Origin: Inquilinus sp052113205
GTDB taxonomy: Bacteria; Pseudomonadota; Alphaproteobacteria; DSM-16000; Inquilinaceae
Reading direction: 5' to 3'
Length of the DNA: 64,000 bases
Assembly (NCBI RefSeq): GCF_052113205.1
Contig: NZ_JBFRCU010000023.1
Span: 1 to 64,000 of the forward strand
Shown here: positions 25,779 through 34,086 of the stretch, one piece after another
How the letters are laid out: the number at the start of each line of letters is the position of its first letter
Numbering within the stretch: position 1 is the first letter of the stretch
The notes under the pieces: generated by a model
Database searches by the model: none
Seen by the model: only the letters and a program-made list of their open reading frames with translations
Told to the model about the DNA's origin: nothing
Program-made: the position numbers and the translations under genes

Positions 25779-26522
25779 CTACGGCGCCCGGCCCTTGCTC
25801 CGCAGCCAGTCCTCGTATTCCGGCCGCGCGGCGTCGCTCAACGGGTAGTAGCGGCGCAGGTCGCCGCCTTCGGACAGGCGCTCGCGCGAGAACTCCTCCC
25901 ATTCATGGTGGTGGGTCGCCTTCTCGATCACCTCCGGCGCCAGCGCCACCGGCACCACCACGGCGCCGTCGTCGTCGGCGACGATGATGTCGCCCGGCAT
26001 CACCAGCACGCCGCCGCAGGCGATCGGGATGTTGACGCCGAAGGGCATCAAGTCGGTCTGGGTGTGGAAGTTCGGGGTCACGCCGCGCAGCCAGAAGCCG
26101 AGGTCCAGCCGCCCGGTGTTCGGATAGTCGCGGATGCAGCCGTCGATCACCACGCCCAGCCCGCCGCGGCCCTTGAAGTAGGTCAGCATCATGTCGCCGA
26201 ACACGCCGCTCTTCATGTCGCCCCGGGCGTCGACGACGACGATGTCGCCCTTCTGCGCGTGATACAGCACGTGCCGGTGCAGCTGCTTCTCCGGCTCGGC
26301 GTATTCGTCTTCGCCATAGAGGTCCTCGCGCTTCGGCATGAACTGCAGCGTCAGCGCCGGCCCGGCGATCGCCTTGCCCTTGGTCCAGGCCACCGGGCCG
26401 CCGATATGGGTGTTGCGGATGCCCATATGGGCCAGGGTGCTGCTGGCCGTGGCGGCGCCGATCGCCTGCAGCGCCGCGCACCATTCCGCCGGCGGCCGCT
26501 TGATGTCGCTGGTCTCGATCAT
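25779..26522 (-). CDS. RraA-family protein (aldolase/decarboxylase-like)
   Basis: A 247-residue protein. The RraA fold signature is present: GDIVVVDARGDMKSGVFGDMM and then GLGVVIDGCIRDYPN, with the catalytic-type Arg-Asp pair. Family members include 4-hydroxy-4-methyl-2-oxoglutarate/oxaloacetate aldolases and proteins misnamed regulators of RNase E. Its place downstream of sugar-acid dehydratase genes makes an aldolase or decarboxylase role on a keto-acid more likely than RNA regulation. The start at 26522 fits; 20 further codons upstream are not family-like. Confidence 0.85.
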   Translation of the reverse strand: MIETSDIKRPPAEWCAALQAIGAATASSTLAHMGIRNTHIGGPVAWTKGKAIAGPALTLQFMPKREDLYGEDEYAEPEKQLHRHVLYHAQKGDIVVVDARGDMKSGVFGDMMLTYFKGRGGLGVVIDGCIRDYPNTGRLDLGFWLRGVTPNFHTQTDLMPFGVNIPIACGGVLVMPGDIIVADDDGAVVVPVALAPEVIEKATHHHEWEEFSRERLSEGGDLRRYYPLSDAARPEYEDWLRSKGRAP

Positions 26523-26577
26523 TCTGGGGTTGCTTTCTCTTCGAAGATCAATGCTTTGTGCCCGGATCCCCTCCATT

Positions 26578-26653
26578 GTCATTGCCGGGCTTGACCCGAC
26601 AATCCAGAGGGTCTCGACAGTCTCTGGATGCCCGGGTCAAGCCCGGGCATGAC
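26578..26653. repeat. Interspersed palindromic repeat, family 2, copy C
   Basis: A 76-bp dyad. The left part GTCATTGCCGGGCTTGACCC pairs with the right part ending GTCAAGCCCGGGCATGAC, with inner arms AATCCAGAG and CTCTGGAT. A second copy of equal length is at 53477-53552. It lies between two same-strand genes (RraA and the first enolase-superfamily gene). Confidence 0.8.
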
Positions 26654-26673
26654 AGGAGAGGGGATGGCGGCGG

Positions 26674-27846
26674 CTAAGGCTCGTCGCCGAAATAGCTGGT
26701 GCCTGGCTGCAGATGCGCCCGCGCCACATCCTCGTTCAGGGTCAGGCCGTGGCCCGGCCGGTCGTTCAGGTGGATGAAGCCGTCGACGATCGGCGGGCCG
26801 CCATCGACCAGGTCGCTCCACCACGCCACGTCATGGGCGTGGAATTCCATCACCAGGAAGTTGTTCATGGCGGCGCAGACATGGGCGCCGGCCACGGTGC
26901 CGATCGGGCTGGCCACGTTGTGCGGCGCGATCGGAATGTAATACAGGTCGGCATGGTCGGCGACCTTCTTGGCCTCGGCCAGCCCGCCCATCTTCGGGAT
27001 GTCCGGGGCGATGATCCGGGCCGCCTGCTTCTCGATCAGCTCGCGGTAGCCGTGCTTGCGGTACAGGTTCTCGCCGGTGCAGATCGGCGTCCGGGTCGAA
27101 TGGGTGACATGGCGCTGCGCCTCGATGTTCTCCGGCGGCACCGGGTCCTCCAGCCACAGCAGGTCGAACGGCTCCAGCGCCTGCGCCAGCTTGATGGCGT
27201 CGTTCACCCCGAACTTCCAATGCGCGTCCATCGCCACCATGATCTCGGGCCCCACCGCCTCGCGCACGGCGCGGACGAAGTCGACCATCCAGGCCATCTC
27301 GCGCGACCCGATGGTGCGGTTGAACGGCTCGAACCACTGTCGGCGCGGGTTCGGATCGTCGGAGATGTCGATGGTGTGGGGGTTGCGGGTGTCGAGGTCG
27401 AACTTGATGGCGCTGAAGCCGTCCGCCACCACCTCGCGCGCCTTGGCGGCGTAGGAGGACGGCTCCGGCGTGTCGCCGGCGTGGCAGTCGGCATAGATCC
27501 GGATCTTGTCGCGGAAACGGCCGCCGAAGAAGGTGGAGATCGGGGTCTGCAGCGCCCGGCCCAGCAGGTCCCACAGCGCGATCTCGATGCCGCTGATCGC
27601 GGTCACGGTGGCGCCGGCCTGCGATCCCTCGCCGGACAGGCAGCGGATCAGGATCTCGACGATCTTGCCGATGTTGACCGGGTCCTCGCCGATGATGACC
27701 GGCTTGGCCTTGTGCACCAGCTCGGCCACCCCGGCGCCCCAATAGGCTTCGCCCAGGCCGGTGATGCCGGCATCGGTCTCCACCTTCACCAGCACCCACG
27801 GGAAGTTCCCCGCGATGACGGCGGTGCGCAGATTGGTGATCTTCAC
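26674..27846 (-). CDS. Mandelate racemase/muconate lactonizing enzyme-like sugar-acid dehydratase (first)
   Basis: A 390-residue enolase-superfamily enzyme. GTG start at 27846, with GGAGGGAAA 3 bases upstream. The N-terminal capping domain ends at about residue 125. The barrel has Lys in SAIKFDLD, metal ligands in DAHWKF, LEDPVPPEN and TGENLY, and an Asp-His pair (APDIPKMGG, IAPHNVASPIG) as in the mandelate-racemase subgroup. Substrates in this subgroup are aldonates and aldarates; the exact one cannot be read from sequence. It is last but one in a leftward operon with an ABC importer. Confidence 0.88.
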   Translation of the reverse strand: MKITNLRTAVIAGNFPWVLVKVETDAGITGLGEAYWGAGVAELVHKAKPVIIGEDPVNIGKIVEILIRCLSGEGSQAGATVTAISGIEIALWDLLGRALQTPISTFFGGRFRDKIRIYADCHAGDTPEPSSYAAKAREVVADGFSAIKFDLDTRNPHTIDISDDPNPRRQWFEPFNRTIGSREMAWMVDFVRAVREAVGPEIMVAMDAHWKFGVNDAIKLAQALEPFDLLWLEDPVPPENIEAQRHVTHSTRTPICTGENLYRKHGYRELIEKQAARIIAPDIPKMGGLAEAKKVADHADLYYIPIAPHNVASPIGTVAGAHVCAAMNNFLVMEFHAHDVAWWSDLVDGGPPIVDGFIHLNDRPGHGLTLNEDVARAHLQPGTSYFGDEP

Positions 27847-27892
27847 GTGTTTCCCTCCGAGAGCCGGCCCGCTTGCCGGGGCCGGTGATTGG

Positions 27893-28984
27893 TCAGGCTG
27901 CCGGCAGCGCGCGACCGGTCTTGCCGTCGAACAGGTGCAGCTTCTGCTGGTCGAATTCGAGCCAGACCGGCTGGTCGATCCCCAGCTTGACGTCGGGGGT
28001 GACGCTGACCACCAGCGGGGCCGACCCCAGATGCACATGGGCGTAGGTGATGTCGCCGGTCGGCTCGACCGTGTAGACCCGGCCGGCGACCGCCCCCGGC
28101 ACCGCCTCGCGGTGCAGCCGGATGGTGCTGTGCCGGGCGCCCAGCACGATCTCGCCATCGGTCGCCGCCCGGGCCTTGCGGGCATTGGCGTCGGACAGGG
28201 CATAGCGCCAGCCGTCCGGGCTCTCGATCTCGGCGCCGTTCCCAGTCACCCGGGCCCGCACCAGGTTCATCGCCGGGCTGCCGACGAAGCCGGCGACGAA
28301 GGTGTTGACCGGGTGCTCGAACACCTGCTCCGGCGTGTCGTATTGCTGCAGCACGCCGCCGCTCATCACCGCCATCTTGTCGGCCATGGTGACGGCTTCC
28401 ATCTGGTCGTGGGTGACGTAGATCACCGTCGCCTTCAGGTCCTGGTGGAAGCGCTTCAGCTCGGCCCGCATCTGGGTGCGCAGCTTGGCGTCCAGGTTCG
28501 ACAGCGGCTCGTCCATCAGGAACACGCGGGGGTCGCGCACCAGGGCCCGGCCCAGCGCCACGCGCTGCTGCTGCCCGCCGGACAGCTCGCGCGGCCGCCG
28601 CTCCAGCAGATGCTCGATGTCCAGCAGCTTGGCGGCGGCCCGGACCTTAGTCTCGATCTCGGCGTTCGGCAGCTTCCGCATCTTCAGCGGGAAGGCCAGG
28701 TTCTTGAAGATCGTCTTGTTCGGGTACAGCGCATAGTTCTGGAACACCATGGCGATGTCCCGGTCCTTGGGGTCCAGGTCGTTGACCAGCCGGTCGCCGA
28801 TCTGGATGTCGCCGTCGCTCAGCTCGATCAGCCCGGCCACCAGGTTCAGCGTCGTCGTCTTGCCGCAGCCGGACGGGCCGACCAGGGCCACGAACTCGCC
28901 GTCGCCGACCGTCAGCGAGACATGGTCGACGACCGTCAGGTCGCCATACCGCTTGACCACGTCCCGCAGGACCACCTCTGCCAT
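27893..28984 (-). CDS. Sugar ABC transporter ATPase, UgpC/MsmK type
   Basis: A 363-residue ATPase. Walker A GPSGCGKTT, Q-loop MVFQNYALYPNKT, signature LSGGQQQRV, Walker B VFLMDEPLSNLD and H-loop VIYVTHDQMEA fill residues 1-230. The C-terminal TOBE/OB domain (about 240-363) is typical of CUT1 ATPases. AGAAGGGGAG precedes the ATG. It belongs to the importer encoded by the next three genes and might also energise the fucD-linked permeases, which lack their own ATPase. Confidence 0.94.
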   Translation of the reverse strand: MAEVVLRDVVKRYGDLTVVDHVSLTVGDGEFVALVGPSGCGKTTTLNLVAGLIELSDGDIQIGDRLVNDLDPKDRDIAMVFQNYALYPNKTIFKNLAFPLKMRKLPNAEIETKVRAAAKLLDIEHLLERRPRELSGGQQQRVALGRALVRDPRVFLMDEPLSNLDAKLRTQMRAELKRFHQDLKATVIYVTHDQMEAVTMADKMAVMSGGVLQQYDTPEQVFEHPVNTFVAGFVGSPAMNLVRARVTGNGAEIESPDGWRYALSDANARKARAATDGEIVLGARHSTIRLHREAVPGAVAGRVYTVEPTGDITYAHVHLGSAPLVVSVTPDVKLGIDQPVWLEFDQQKLHLFDGKTGRALPAA

Positions 28985-28999
28985 CGGCTCCCCTTCTCG

Positions 29000-29890
29000 T
29001 CAGGACTTGACCGCGCCCTCGGTCAGGGCGCGGACGAAGTATTTCTGCAGGACCAGGAACAGCACGACGACCGGCACGCTCATGATGAACGACGCCGCCA
29101 TCAGCCCGGGCCAGTTGGTCGCGTATTCGGTGAAGAAGCGTTCCAGCCCGACCGGCAGGGTCAGCTTGCTCTTGTCGTTGATGAAGGTCAGGGCATAGAC
29201 GTATTCGTTCCACGCCAGGACGAAGGAATAGATCGCGGTGGCGATGATCCCGGGCGTGGACAGCGGCATGACCACGAAGATGAAGGCCTGGAACCGGGTG
29301 GCGCCGTCGATCCGCGCCGCCTGCTCCAGCTGCGGCGGGATGTTGTCGTAGAAGCCCTTCAGCAGCCAGATCGACAGCGGCAGGCCGAAGGTCAGGTACG
29401 TCAGGATCAGCGACCAGGCCGTGTTCACCAGCCCCATCCACTTCATCATGATGAACAGCGGCATCAGGAAGACCACGGCCGGGAACATGTTCCGGACCAG
29501 CACCGCGTAGAACAGCAGCTTGCGGCCAGGGAAGCGGAAGCGCGAGAAGGCGTAGGCCGCCGGCACCGCGATGACGACGCCCAGGATCGTGGTCGCGGTC
29601 GACACCATGACGCTGTTCAGCAGGTAGTGCAGGAACTCCTGCCCGACCTCGTTGGTCGGCGACAGCAGCCGCGTGTACTGCTCCAGCGTCGGGTTCGACG
29701 GGATCCATTCCGGCGGGTATTGCAGCGCGGCGAACTGCGTCTTCACCGAGGTCAGCAGCATCCAGGCCATCGGCAGCACGGTGAAGATGCCGAGCAGGAC
29801 CAGGTAGACGATGCGGGCCACGCCCCAGCCGCCGGTCTTGGCGCGGCGGCGCTTCGCGGCGGGCCGCCGTTCAAGCGTCACGGCGCTCAT
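29000..29890 (-). CDS. Sugar ABC transporter permease, MalG/UgpE type
   Basis: A 296-residue inner-membrane permease. The N-terminus is strongly basic; six helices follow. The EAA loop is LEQAARIDGATRFQAFIFVVMPLSTP (about residues 184-209). Its start overlaps the stop of the MalF-type partner by 4 bp. Confidence 0.93.
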   Translation of the reverse strand: MSAVTLERRPAAKRRRAKTGGWGVARIVYLVLLGIFTVLPMAWMLLTSVKTQFAALQYPPEWIPSNPTLEQYTRLLSPTNEVGQEFLHYLLNSVMVSTATTILGVVIAVPAAYAFSRFRFPGRKLLFYAVLVRNMFPAVVFLMPLFIMMKWMGLVNTAWSLILTYLTFGLPLSIWLLKGFYDNIPPQLEQAARIDGATRFQAFIFVVMPLSTPGIIATAIYSFVLAWNEYVYALTFINDKSKLTLPVGLERFFTEYATNWPGLMAASFIMSVPVVVLFLVLQKYFVRALTEGAVKS

Positions 29891-30840
29891 GGCCTTTCGC
29901 CCTGGGTCAGCGCCCGGACGTAGAACCAGCCCAAGCCCATCATCACCACGAACAGGATCACCGAATAGGCCGAGGCAATGCCGAAGCGGATGCGGCCGAA
30001 GGCCAGCTGGTAGATCTGGGTGATCCAGATGTCGGACGACCCGGCCGGGCCGCCCCCGGTCATGATCCAGGGGATGGTGAAGCCGTTCAGGTTGGTGACC
30101 AGCAGCAGCAGCACGGTCACCATCGTCACCCCCTTCAGATGCGGCATGGTGATGTGCCAGAAGCGCTGCCAGATGCCGGCGCCGTCGACCTTGGCGGCGC
30201 GGTGCAGCTCGTCCGGCACGGTCTGCAGCCCGGCCAGCAGCATGATCATGGCGAAGGGGAACTCCTTCCAGACATTGACCACGATCAGCGACGGCAGCGA
30301 GGTGTGGACGTTGTCCAGGAAGTTGATCGGCGTCTCGGTGATGCCGAAGGCCACCGACAGCGCCCCGATCACGCCGAAATCGCTGTGGTACAGCCAGCGC
30401 CAGACATAGGAGGCAGCGACCGCGCTGATCACATAGGGAATCAGGAACAGCCCGCGCAGCATGCCGCGGCCGATGAAGGAGGTGTTCAGCGACAGCGCGG
30501 CGCCGAGCCCGAGGATGAAGGCGAATAAGGTGGAGAACACCGTCCAGATCAGGGTGTTGACCGTGACTTCGCGGAAGCTGTCGCTGCCCAGGATACGGCT
30601 GTAATTGTCGAGGCCGACGTAGGTCTTGTCGGCCATCGCCAGGCTGGGCGGGGTGTTGAAGAAGGACAGGTAGACTGTGTCGTAGATCGGGTAGCCGATC
30701 ACCAGCAGCATCACCGCGAAGGCCGGCAGGATGTAGAGATAGTCCGCCCAGTGGGGGGCGATGCGTCGCATCAGCCCGAGGCGGCGGCGGGGTGCCGCCC
30801 GCGCCCTGGGCGCATCGTCCTGCGCGGCAGCCATGGTCAC
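29887..30840 (-). CDS. Sugar ABC transporter permease, MalF/UgpA type
   Basis: A 317-residue inner-membrane permease with a basic cytoplasmic N-terminus and six helices. The EAA loop is LHRAAKVDGAGIWQRFWHITMPHLKG (about residues 203-228). The GTG at 30840 lies 9 bases after AGGAG; an ATG two codons later (30834) is possible. It sits between the binding-protein gene and the MalG-type gene. Confidence 0.92.
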   Translation of the reverse strand: MTMAAAQDDAPRARAAPRRRLGLMRRIAPHWADYLYILPAFAVMLLVIGYPIYDTVYLSFFNTPPSLAMADKTYVGLDNYSRILGSDSFREVTVNTLIWTVFSTLFAFILGLGAALSLNTSFIGRGMLRGLFLIPYVISAVAASYVWRWLYHSDFGVIGALSVAFGITETPINFLDNVHTSLPSLIVVNVWKEFPFAMIMLLAGLQTVPDELHRAAKVDGAGIWQRFWHITMPHLKGVTMVTVLLLLVTNLNGFTIPWIMTGGGPAGSSDIWITQIYQLAFGRIRFGIASAYSVILFVVMMGLGWFYVRALTQGERP

Positions 30841-30911
30841 GCCCGGCTCTCCTCTTGTGGCGGAAGGGGACCGGCCGGCGCCTCAGGCACCGGCCGGGTG
30901 CGGGACGGGGC

Positions 30912-32417
30912 CTAGAGGCCCGACAGCAGGTCCTTGATCTTGCTGGCGGCGTCGTCGGCCGCCTCGGCCACGGTCATCTTCCCGGTCAGCGCGTTCTGCA
31001 TCATGTTCGGGACGATGATGTTCATGATCTCCGCCGATTCCGGGATCACCGGGAACGGGATTCCGCTCGGCAGCATCGAGGTGGTGACGTTCAGGAACTT
31101 GATCTCGTCCAGCCGCTGCTTCATCCATTTGGTGCGGAAGCCGCGGGTGTTGCCGGGGTTGGAGCCGACCCAGGCCACCTTGGTCGACCATTCCGGCCCG
31201 GTGGCGAAGGCGATGAAGGCGCGGGCGGCGTCCTTGTCCAGCCCGCCATCGACCACATCCGGGTTGAAGATGTGGGCGTTGGACCCGCCGAACACCACGG
31301 CGCGCCGCGCCGGCCCCTTCGGGATCAGCCCGTAACGCATATTCGCCACCACCGCGTCGGCCACCGCCTTGTCGGCGCCGGTCGCCTTCTTGGCGCGGTC
31401 GAGCATCGTGGCGTATTCCAGCGGGTGGCTGATCATCATCGCCAGCTGGCCGGAGATGAACGGGTCCTGGTTCTCGGTCTGGGTGTTGGTCAGGGCCGAG
31501 GTCGGCACCGACTTGTCCCGGACATACATGTCGTAGGACGCCTGCAGCGCGGCCTTGGAGCCGTCATTGTTGATGTAGACGTTCTGGTAGGTCGGGCTCG
31601 CCTCGGCCTCGTCCAGTGCGCCGCCGCCATAGGCCCAGCATTGCGGCATGTAGCGGAACGGTGTGTTGCCGGCATTCGGCCGGGCCACCAGGCCGTAGCC
31701 GTTCTTGCCGGTCTTGTCCTTGATCTGCTTGGAATAGGCGACCAGGTCGTCCCAGGTCGCCGGCGGGCTCTCGGGGTCGAGCCCGGCCTCCTTGAAGATC
31801 TCGGCGTTCCAGATCAGCGCCATGGTCTCGTTGTTGGTCGGCACCCCGTAGGTCTTGTCCTTCCAGGTCACCGACTTCATCGCGCCGGGCCAGAAATCGG
31901 CGGTGTGGTGGCCGACCAGCTCGGGCGACAGCTCGCTCAGCTGGCCCTTGGCGGCGAATTCGACGCCCCACAGGATCGGCAGCTTCGCCGCCATCGGCGC
32001 GGCGTTGCCCAGCGCCGCGGCGCGCAGCTTGTTCAGCATCTGGTTGTAGTCGAGGTTCTGCTTCTCGACCGTGATGTTCGGGTAGGTCTTGGCGAAGGCC
32101 TCCCAGAACTGGGCGTCGATCTCGTGATCGATCCGGGGCGACGCCTCGTTCGGCCCGACCCACCAGTAGGTCAGCCGGCCCTTGTAGTCGAGCGGCACCA
32201 CCTTGGCGCATTCCGCCGCGGTGTCGACCTCGATCGTGCCGGCGATGCTGCTGATGTAGTCCGGCGTCCAGTTGGCGATGTCGATGCCCGTGTCCTGCGC
32301 CAGGGCGCGGAGCGGGCCGAGCCCGGCGGCCAGCGCCCCGGCTCCGGCGGCATAGCCGAGGAAGCGCCTGCGGTCGACGGCATGGGTAAAGAGGTCACCT
32401 GCATGAGGCTTGGTCAT
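30912..32417 (-). CDS. Sugar-acid ABC transporter, solute-binding protein (Tat-type signal)
   Basis: A 501-residue family 1 binding protein, longer than usual (about 420-450). The N-terminus has a twin-arginine-like signal (DRRRFLGYAAGAGALAAGLGPLRALA), so it may be exported folded. Binding-fold motifs include TYGVPTNNETMALIWNAEIFKEAGLDP and GLVARPNAGNTPFRYMPQCWAYGGG. GGGAGGA lies 8 bases before the ATG at 32417. First gene of the leftward operon; a shared 10-mer site lies 87-113 bp upstream of its start. Confidence 0.92.
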   Translation of the reverse strand: MTKPHAGDLFTHAVDRRRFLGYAAGAGALAAGLGPLRALAQDTGIDIANWTPDYISSIAGTIEVDTAAECAKVVPLDYKGRLTYWWVGPNEASPRIDHEIDAQFWEAFAKTYPNITVEKQNLDYNQMLNKLRAAALGNAAPMAAKLPILWGVEFAAKGQLSELSPELVGHHTADFWPGAMKSVTWKDKTYGVPTNNETMALIWNAEIFKEAGLDPESPPATWDDLVAYSKQIKDKTGKNGYGLVARPNAGNTPFRYMPQCWAYGGGALDEAEASPTYQNVYINNDGSKAALQASYDMYVRDKSVPTSALTNTQTENQDPFISGQLAMMISHPLEYATMLDRAKKATGADKAVADAVVANMRYGLIPKGPARRAVVFGGSNAHIFNPDVVDGGLDKDAARAFIAFATGPEWSTKVAWVGSNPGNTRGFRTKWMKQRLDEIKFLNVTTSMLPSGIPFPVIPESAEIMNIIVPNMMQNALTGKMTVAEAADDAASKIKDLLSGL

Positions 32418-32503
32418 GAGCGGTCCTCCCAATGGCCTCGCTTGTCGTCTGCGAGTTCCGGGTCAGCCTAGGCTTCGGGGGCAAAACGCGTCAAGGTTCT
32501 CTG

Positions 32504-32517
32504 CGCAACAAGTTGCG
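32504..32517. promoter_or_regulatory. Candidate LacI-family operator, site 1
   Basis: CGCAAC-AA-GTTGCG is a perfect 6-bp inverted repeat with a 2-bp centre. Its complement contains GCAACTTGTT, found again at 33881 and 35213. It is upstream of the solute-binding-protein gene. Confidence 0.55.
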
Positions 32518-32561
32518 GTTTTTGTTATGTTGTTAGTCAGTAACATTCCTCGACCGGGCGT

Positions 32562-33758
32562 TCAGTCGAAGAATTCCCTGTCTTCATCGGCCAGGTATTG
32601 CCGGGCGCGTTCGGGGTTGATCTCGACGCCCATGCCGGGCCGGTCCCAGACCTCGATCAGCCCGTTCCGCACGATCGGGTTCGGCAGGCCATCGACGATG
32701 TCATACCACCAGGCCGGATTGCCGCTCGGGTACTCGAAAGCGATGAAGTTGTTCGGCAGCGTGGCCGAGACCTGGACCAGCGCGGCCAGGCCCAGGAGCC
32801 CGTTGCCGGTGCCGTGCGGCGCCATCAGGATGCCGTGCAGGTTGGCGTATTCGGCGATCCATTTCAGCTCGGCGATGCCGCCGACATCGCAGGGGTCGGG
32901 GCCGACCACGTTGACCGCATGGCCCTCGATCAGCGCCTTGAAGTTCTGGCGCAGATAGATCTGCTCGCCGGTGTGGATCGGGGTCGAGGTCGCGCGGGTG
33001 ACCTCGCGATACACGTCGGCGTTGACATAGGGCACGTAGTCGCCGGTGAGCAGGTCCTCGAGCCAGAGCAGGTTGTAGGGCTCGACTGCACGGGCGAAGC
33101 GGATCGCGTCCGGCACGGTCCAGCCCGGCCCACAATCCAGCGCCAGCGCGACCTTGTCGCCCAGCACTTCCTTCATCGCCGCGACGCAGTCGACCATGTG
33201 CTTCAGGCCGCGCTCGGTGATCAGTCCGGAATCCATCGCGCCGTGGAACACGCTCTGTCCCGGGTCGCCATAGTAGAAGCCGGGCACCTCCCGCTTCATC
33301 GGGCTGTGGAAGCCGATGCCCTGCTTGATCATGGTGAAGCCCTCGGGCAGGGCCATCTGCCGCTTGGCGTCGGCGGCGTAGTGCTCCGGCGAGTAGCCGC
33401 CCATCGGCACGCGCAGCGAGCCGTTATAGACCCGCACCTGGTCGCGCACCTTGCCGCCCAGCAGCTTGTGCACCGGCAAGCCCGCCGCCTTGCCGGCGAC
33501 GTCCCACAGCGCCATCTCGATGGCGCTGACTGCAGCCCCCCAAGGCTTGAACGCGCCGCGCTGGCGGATCCGGGTCATGGTCCGCTCGACCAGCGTCGGG
33601 TCCTCGCCGATCAGGGCGTCGCGGAAATGCAGGATGTGCGGCTTCAGATAGGGCTTGTAGGATTCGACCTCGCCATAGCCGCTGATGCCCTGGTCGGTGA
33701 CGATGCGCGCGATCGGGTTCTTGCCGATCACGGCACATTTCAGATCGGTGATCTTCAT
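32562..33758 (-). CDS. Mandelate racemase/muconate lactonizing enzyme-like sugar-acid dehydratase (second)
   Basis: A 398-residue enolase-superfamily enzyme. The N-terminal capping domain runs to about residue 125 (IEMALWDVAGKAAGLPVHKLLGG). The barrel shows Lys in MIKQGIGFH, ligands in LALDCGPGW, WLEDLLTGDY and HTGEQIYL, and an Asp-His pair in GPDPCDVGG and MAPHGTGNG. This is a different branch from the neighbours at 26674 and 35275 (insert around residues 175-205). AGGA lies upstream of the ATG. It is separated from the transporter operon by 144 bp with a candidate operator, so it may have its own promoter. Confidence 0.87.
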   Translation of the reverse strand: MKITDLKCAVIGKNPIARIVTDQGISGYGEVESYKPYLKPHILHFRDALIGEDPTLVERTMTRIRQRGAFKPWGAAVSAIEMALWDVAGKAAGLPVHKLLGGKVRDQVRVYNGSLRVPMGGYSPEHYAADAKRQMALPEGFTMIKQGIGFHSPMKREVPGFYYGDPGQSVFHGAMDSGLITERGLKHMVDCVAAMKEVLGDKVALALDCGPGWTVPDAIRFARAVEPYNLLWLEDLLTGDYVPYVNADVYREVTRATSTPIHTGEQIYLRQNFKALIEGHAVNVVGPDPCDVGGIAELKWIAEYANLHGILMAPHGTGNGLLGLAALVQVSATLPNNFIAFEYPSGNPAWWYDIVDGLPNPIVRNGLIEVWDRPGMGVEINPERARQYLADEDREFFD

Positions 33759-33880
33759 GGTCCTGGGCGCCCCGCTCGGTGGGGACGGGCGTCGCCGCCC
33801 ACCCGGTTGTTTCCTCCGCTGCCCTTTTTATGTCCGATCTAGGCAGTCGATGGCCGAGCCTAACACAGGCAAGAGTCATT

Positions 33881-33890
33881 GCAACTTGTT
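33881..33890. promoter_or_regulatory. Candidate LacI-family operator, site 2
   Basis: GCAACTTGTT, followed by AGGTA, lies 123 bp upstream of the second enolase-superfamily gene. The 10-mer is identical to those at 32507-32516 (complement) and 35213-35222. Confidence 0.5.
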
Positions 33891-33922
33891 AGGTACGAAA
33901 AAATGCGAGAGCCAGTTTCGCG

Positions 33923-34057
33923 TTGCCTCTCCCGCTTGCGGGAGAGGTCGGAGACGCGAAGCGGCTCCGGGTGAGGGTCCTTTGTCGAGGCCCGGGCCAG
34001 CCCTCACCCGGTCTCGCTGACGCGAGCCCGACCTCTCCCGCCAGGCGGGAGAGGCAA
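33923..34057. repeat. Interspersed palindromic repeat, family 1, copy B
   Basis: A 135-bp unit nearly identical to 8102-8235 in the same orientation, with the same 13-bp inverted ends. The differences cluster in the central segment before the right hairpin (TCTCGCTGACGCGAG here against TCGTCCTGCGGACG there), which still folds, as if compensating. Confidence 0.85.
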
Positions 34058-34086
34058 TTAGAGCGGACCGGGTAGGCCGGATCCCA

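Larger units (their letters stand above)
33759..34086. other. Intergenic region with operator and repeat
   Basis: This 328-bp gap between two leftward genes holds the promoter region of the second enolase-superfamily gene, a copy of the shared 10-mer at 33881-33890, and palindromic repeat copy B at 33923-34057. No coding frame of interest is seen. Confidence 0.6.
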
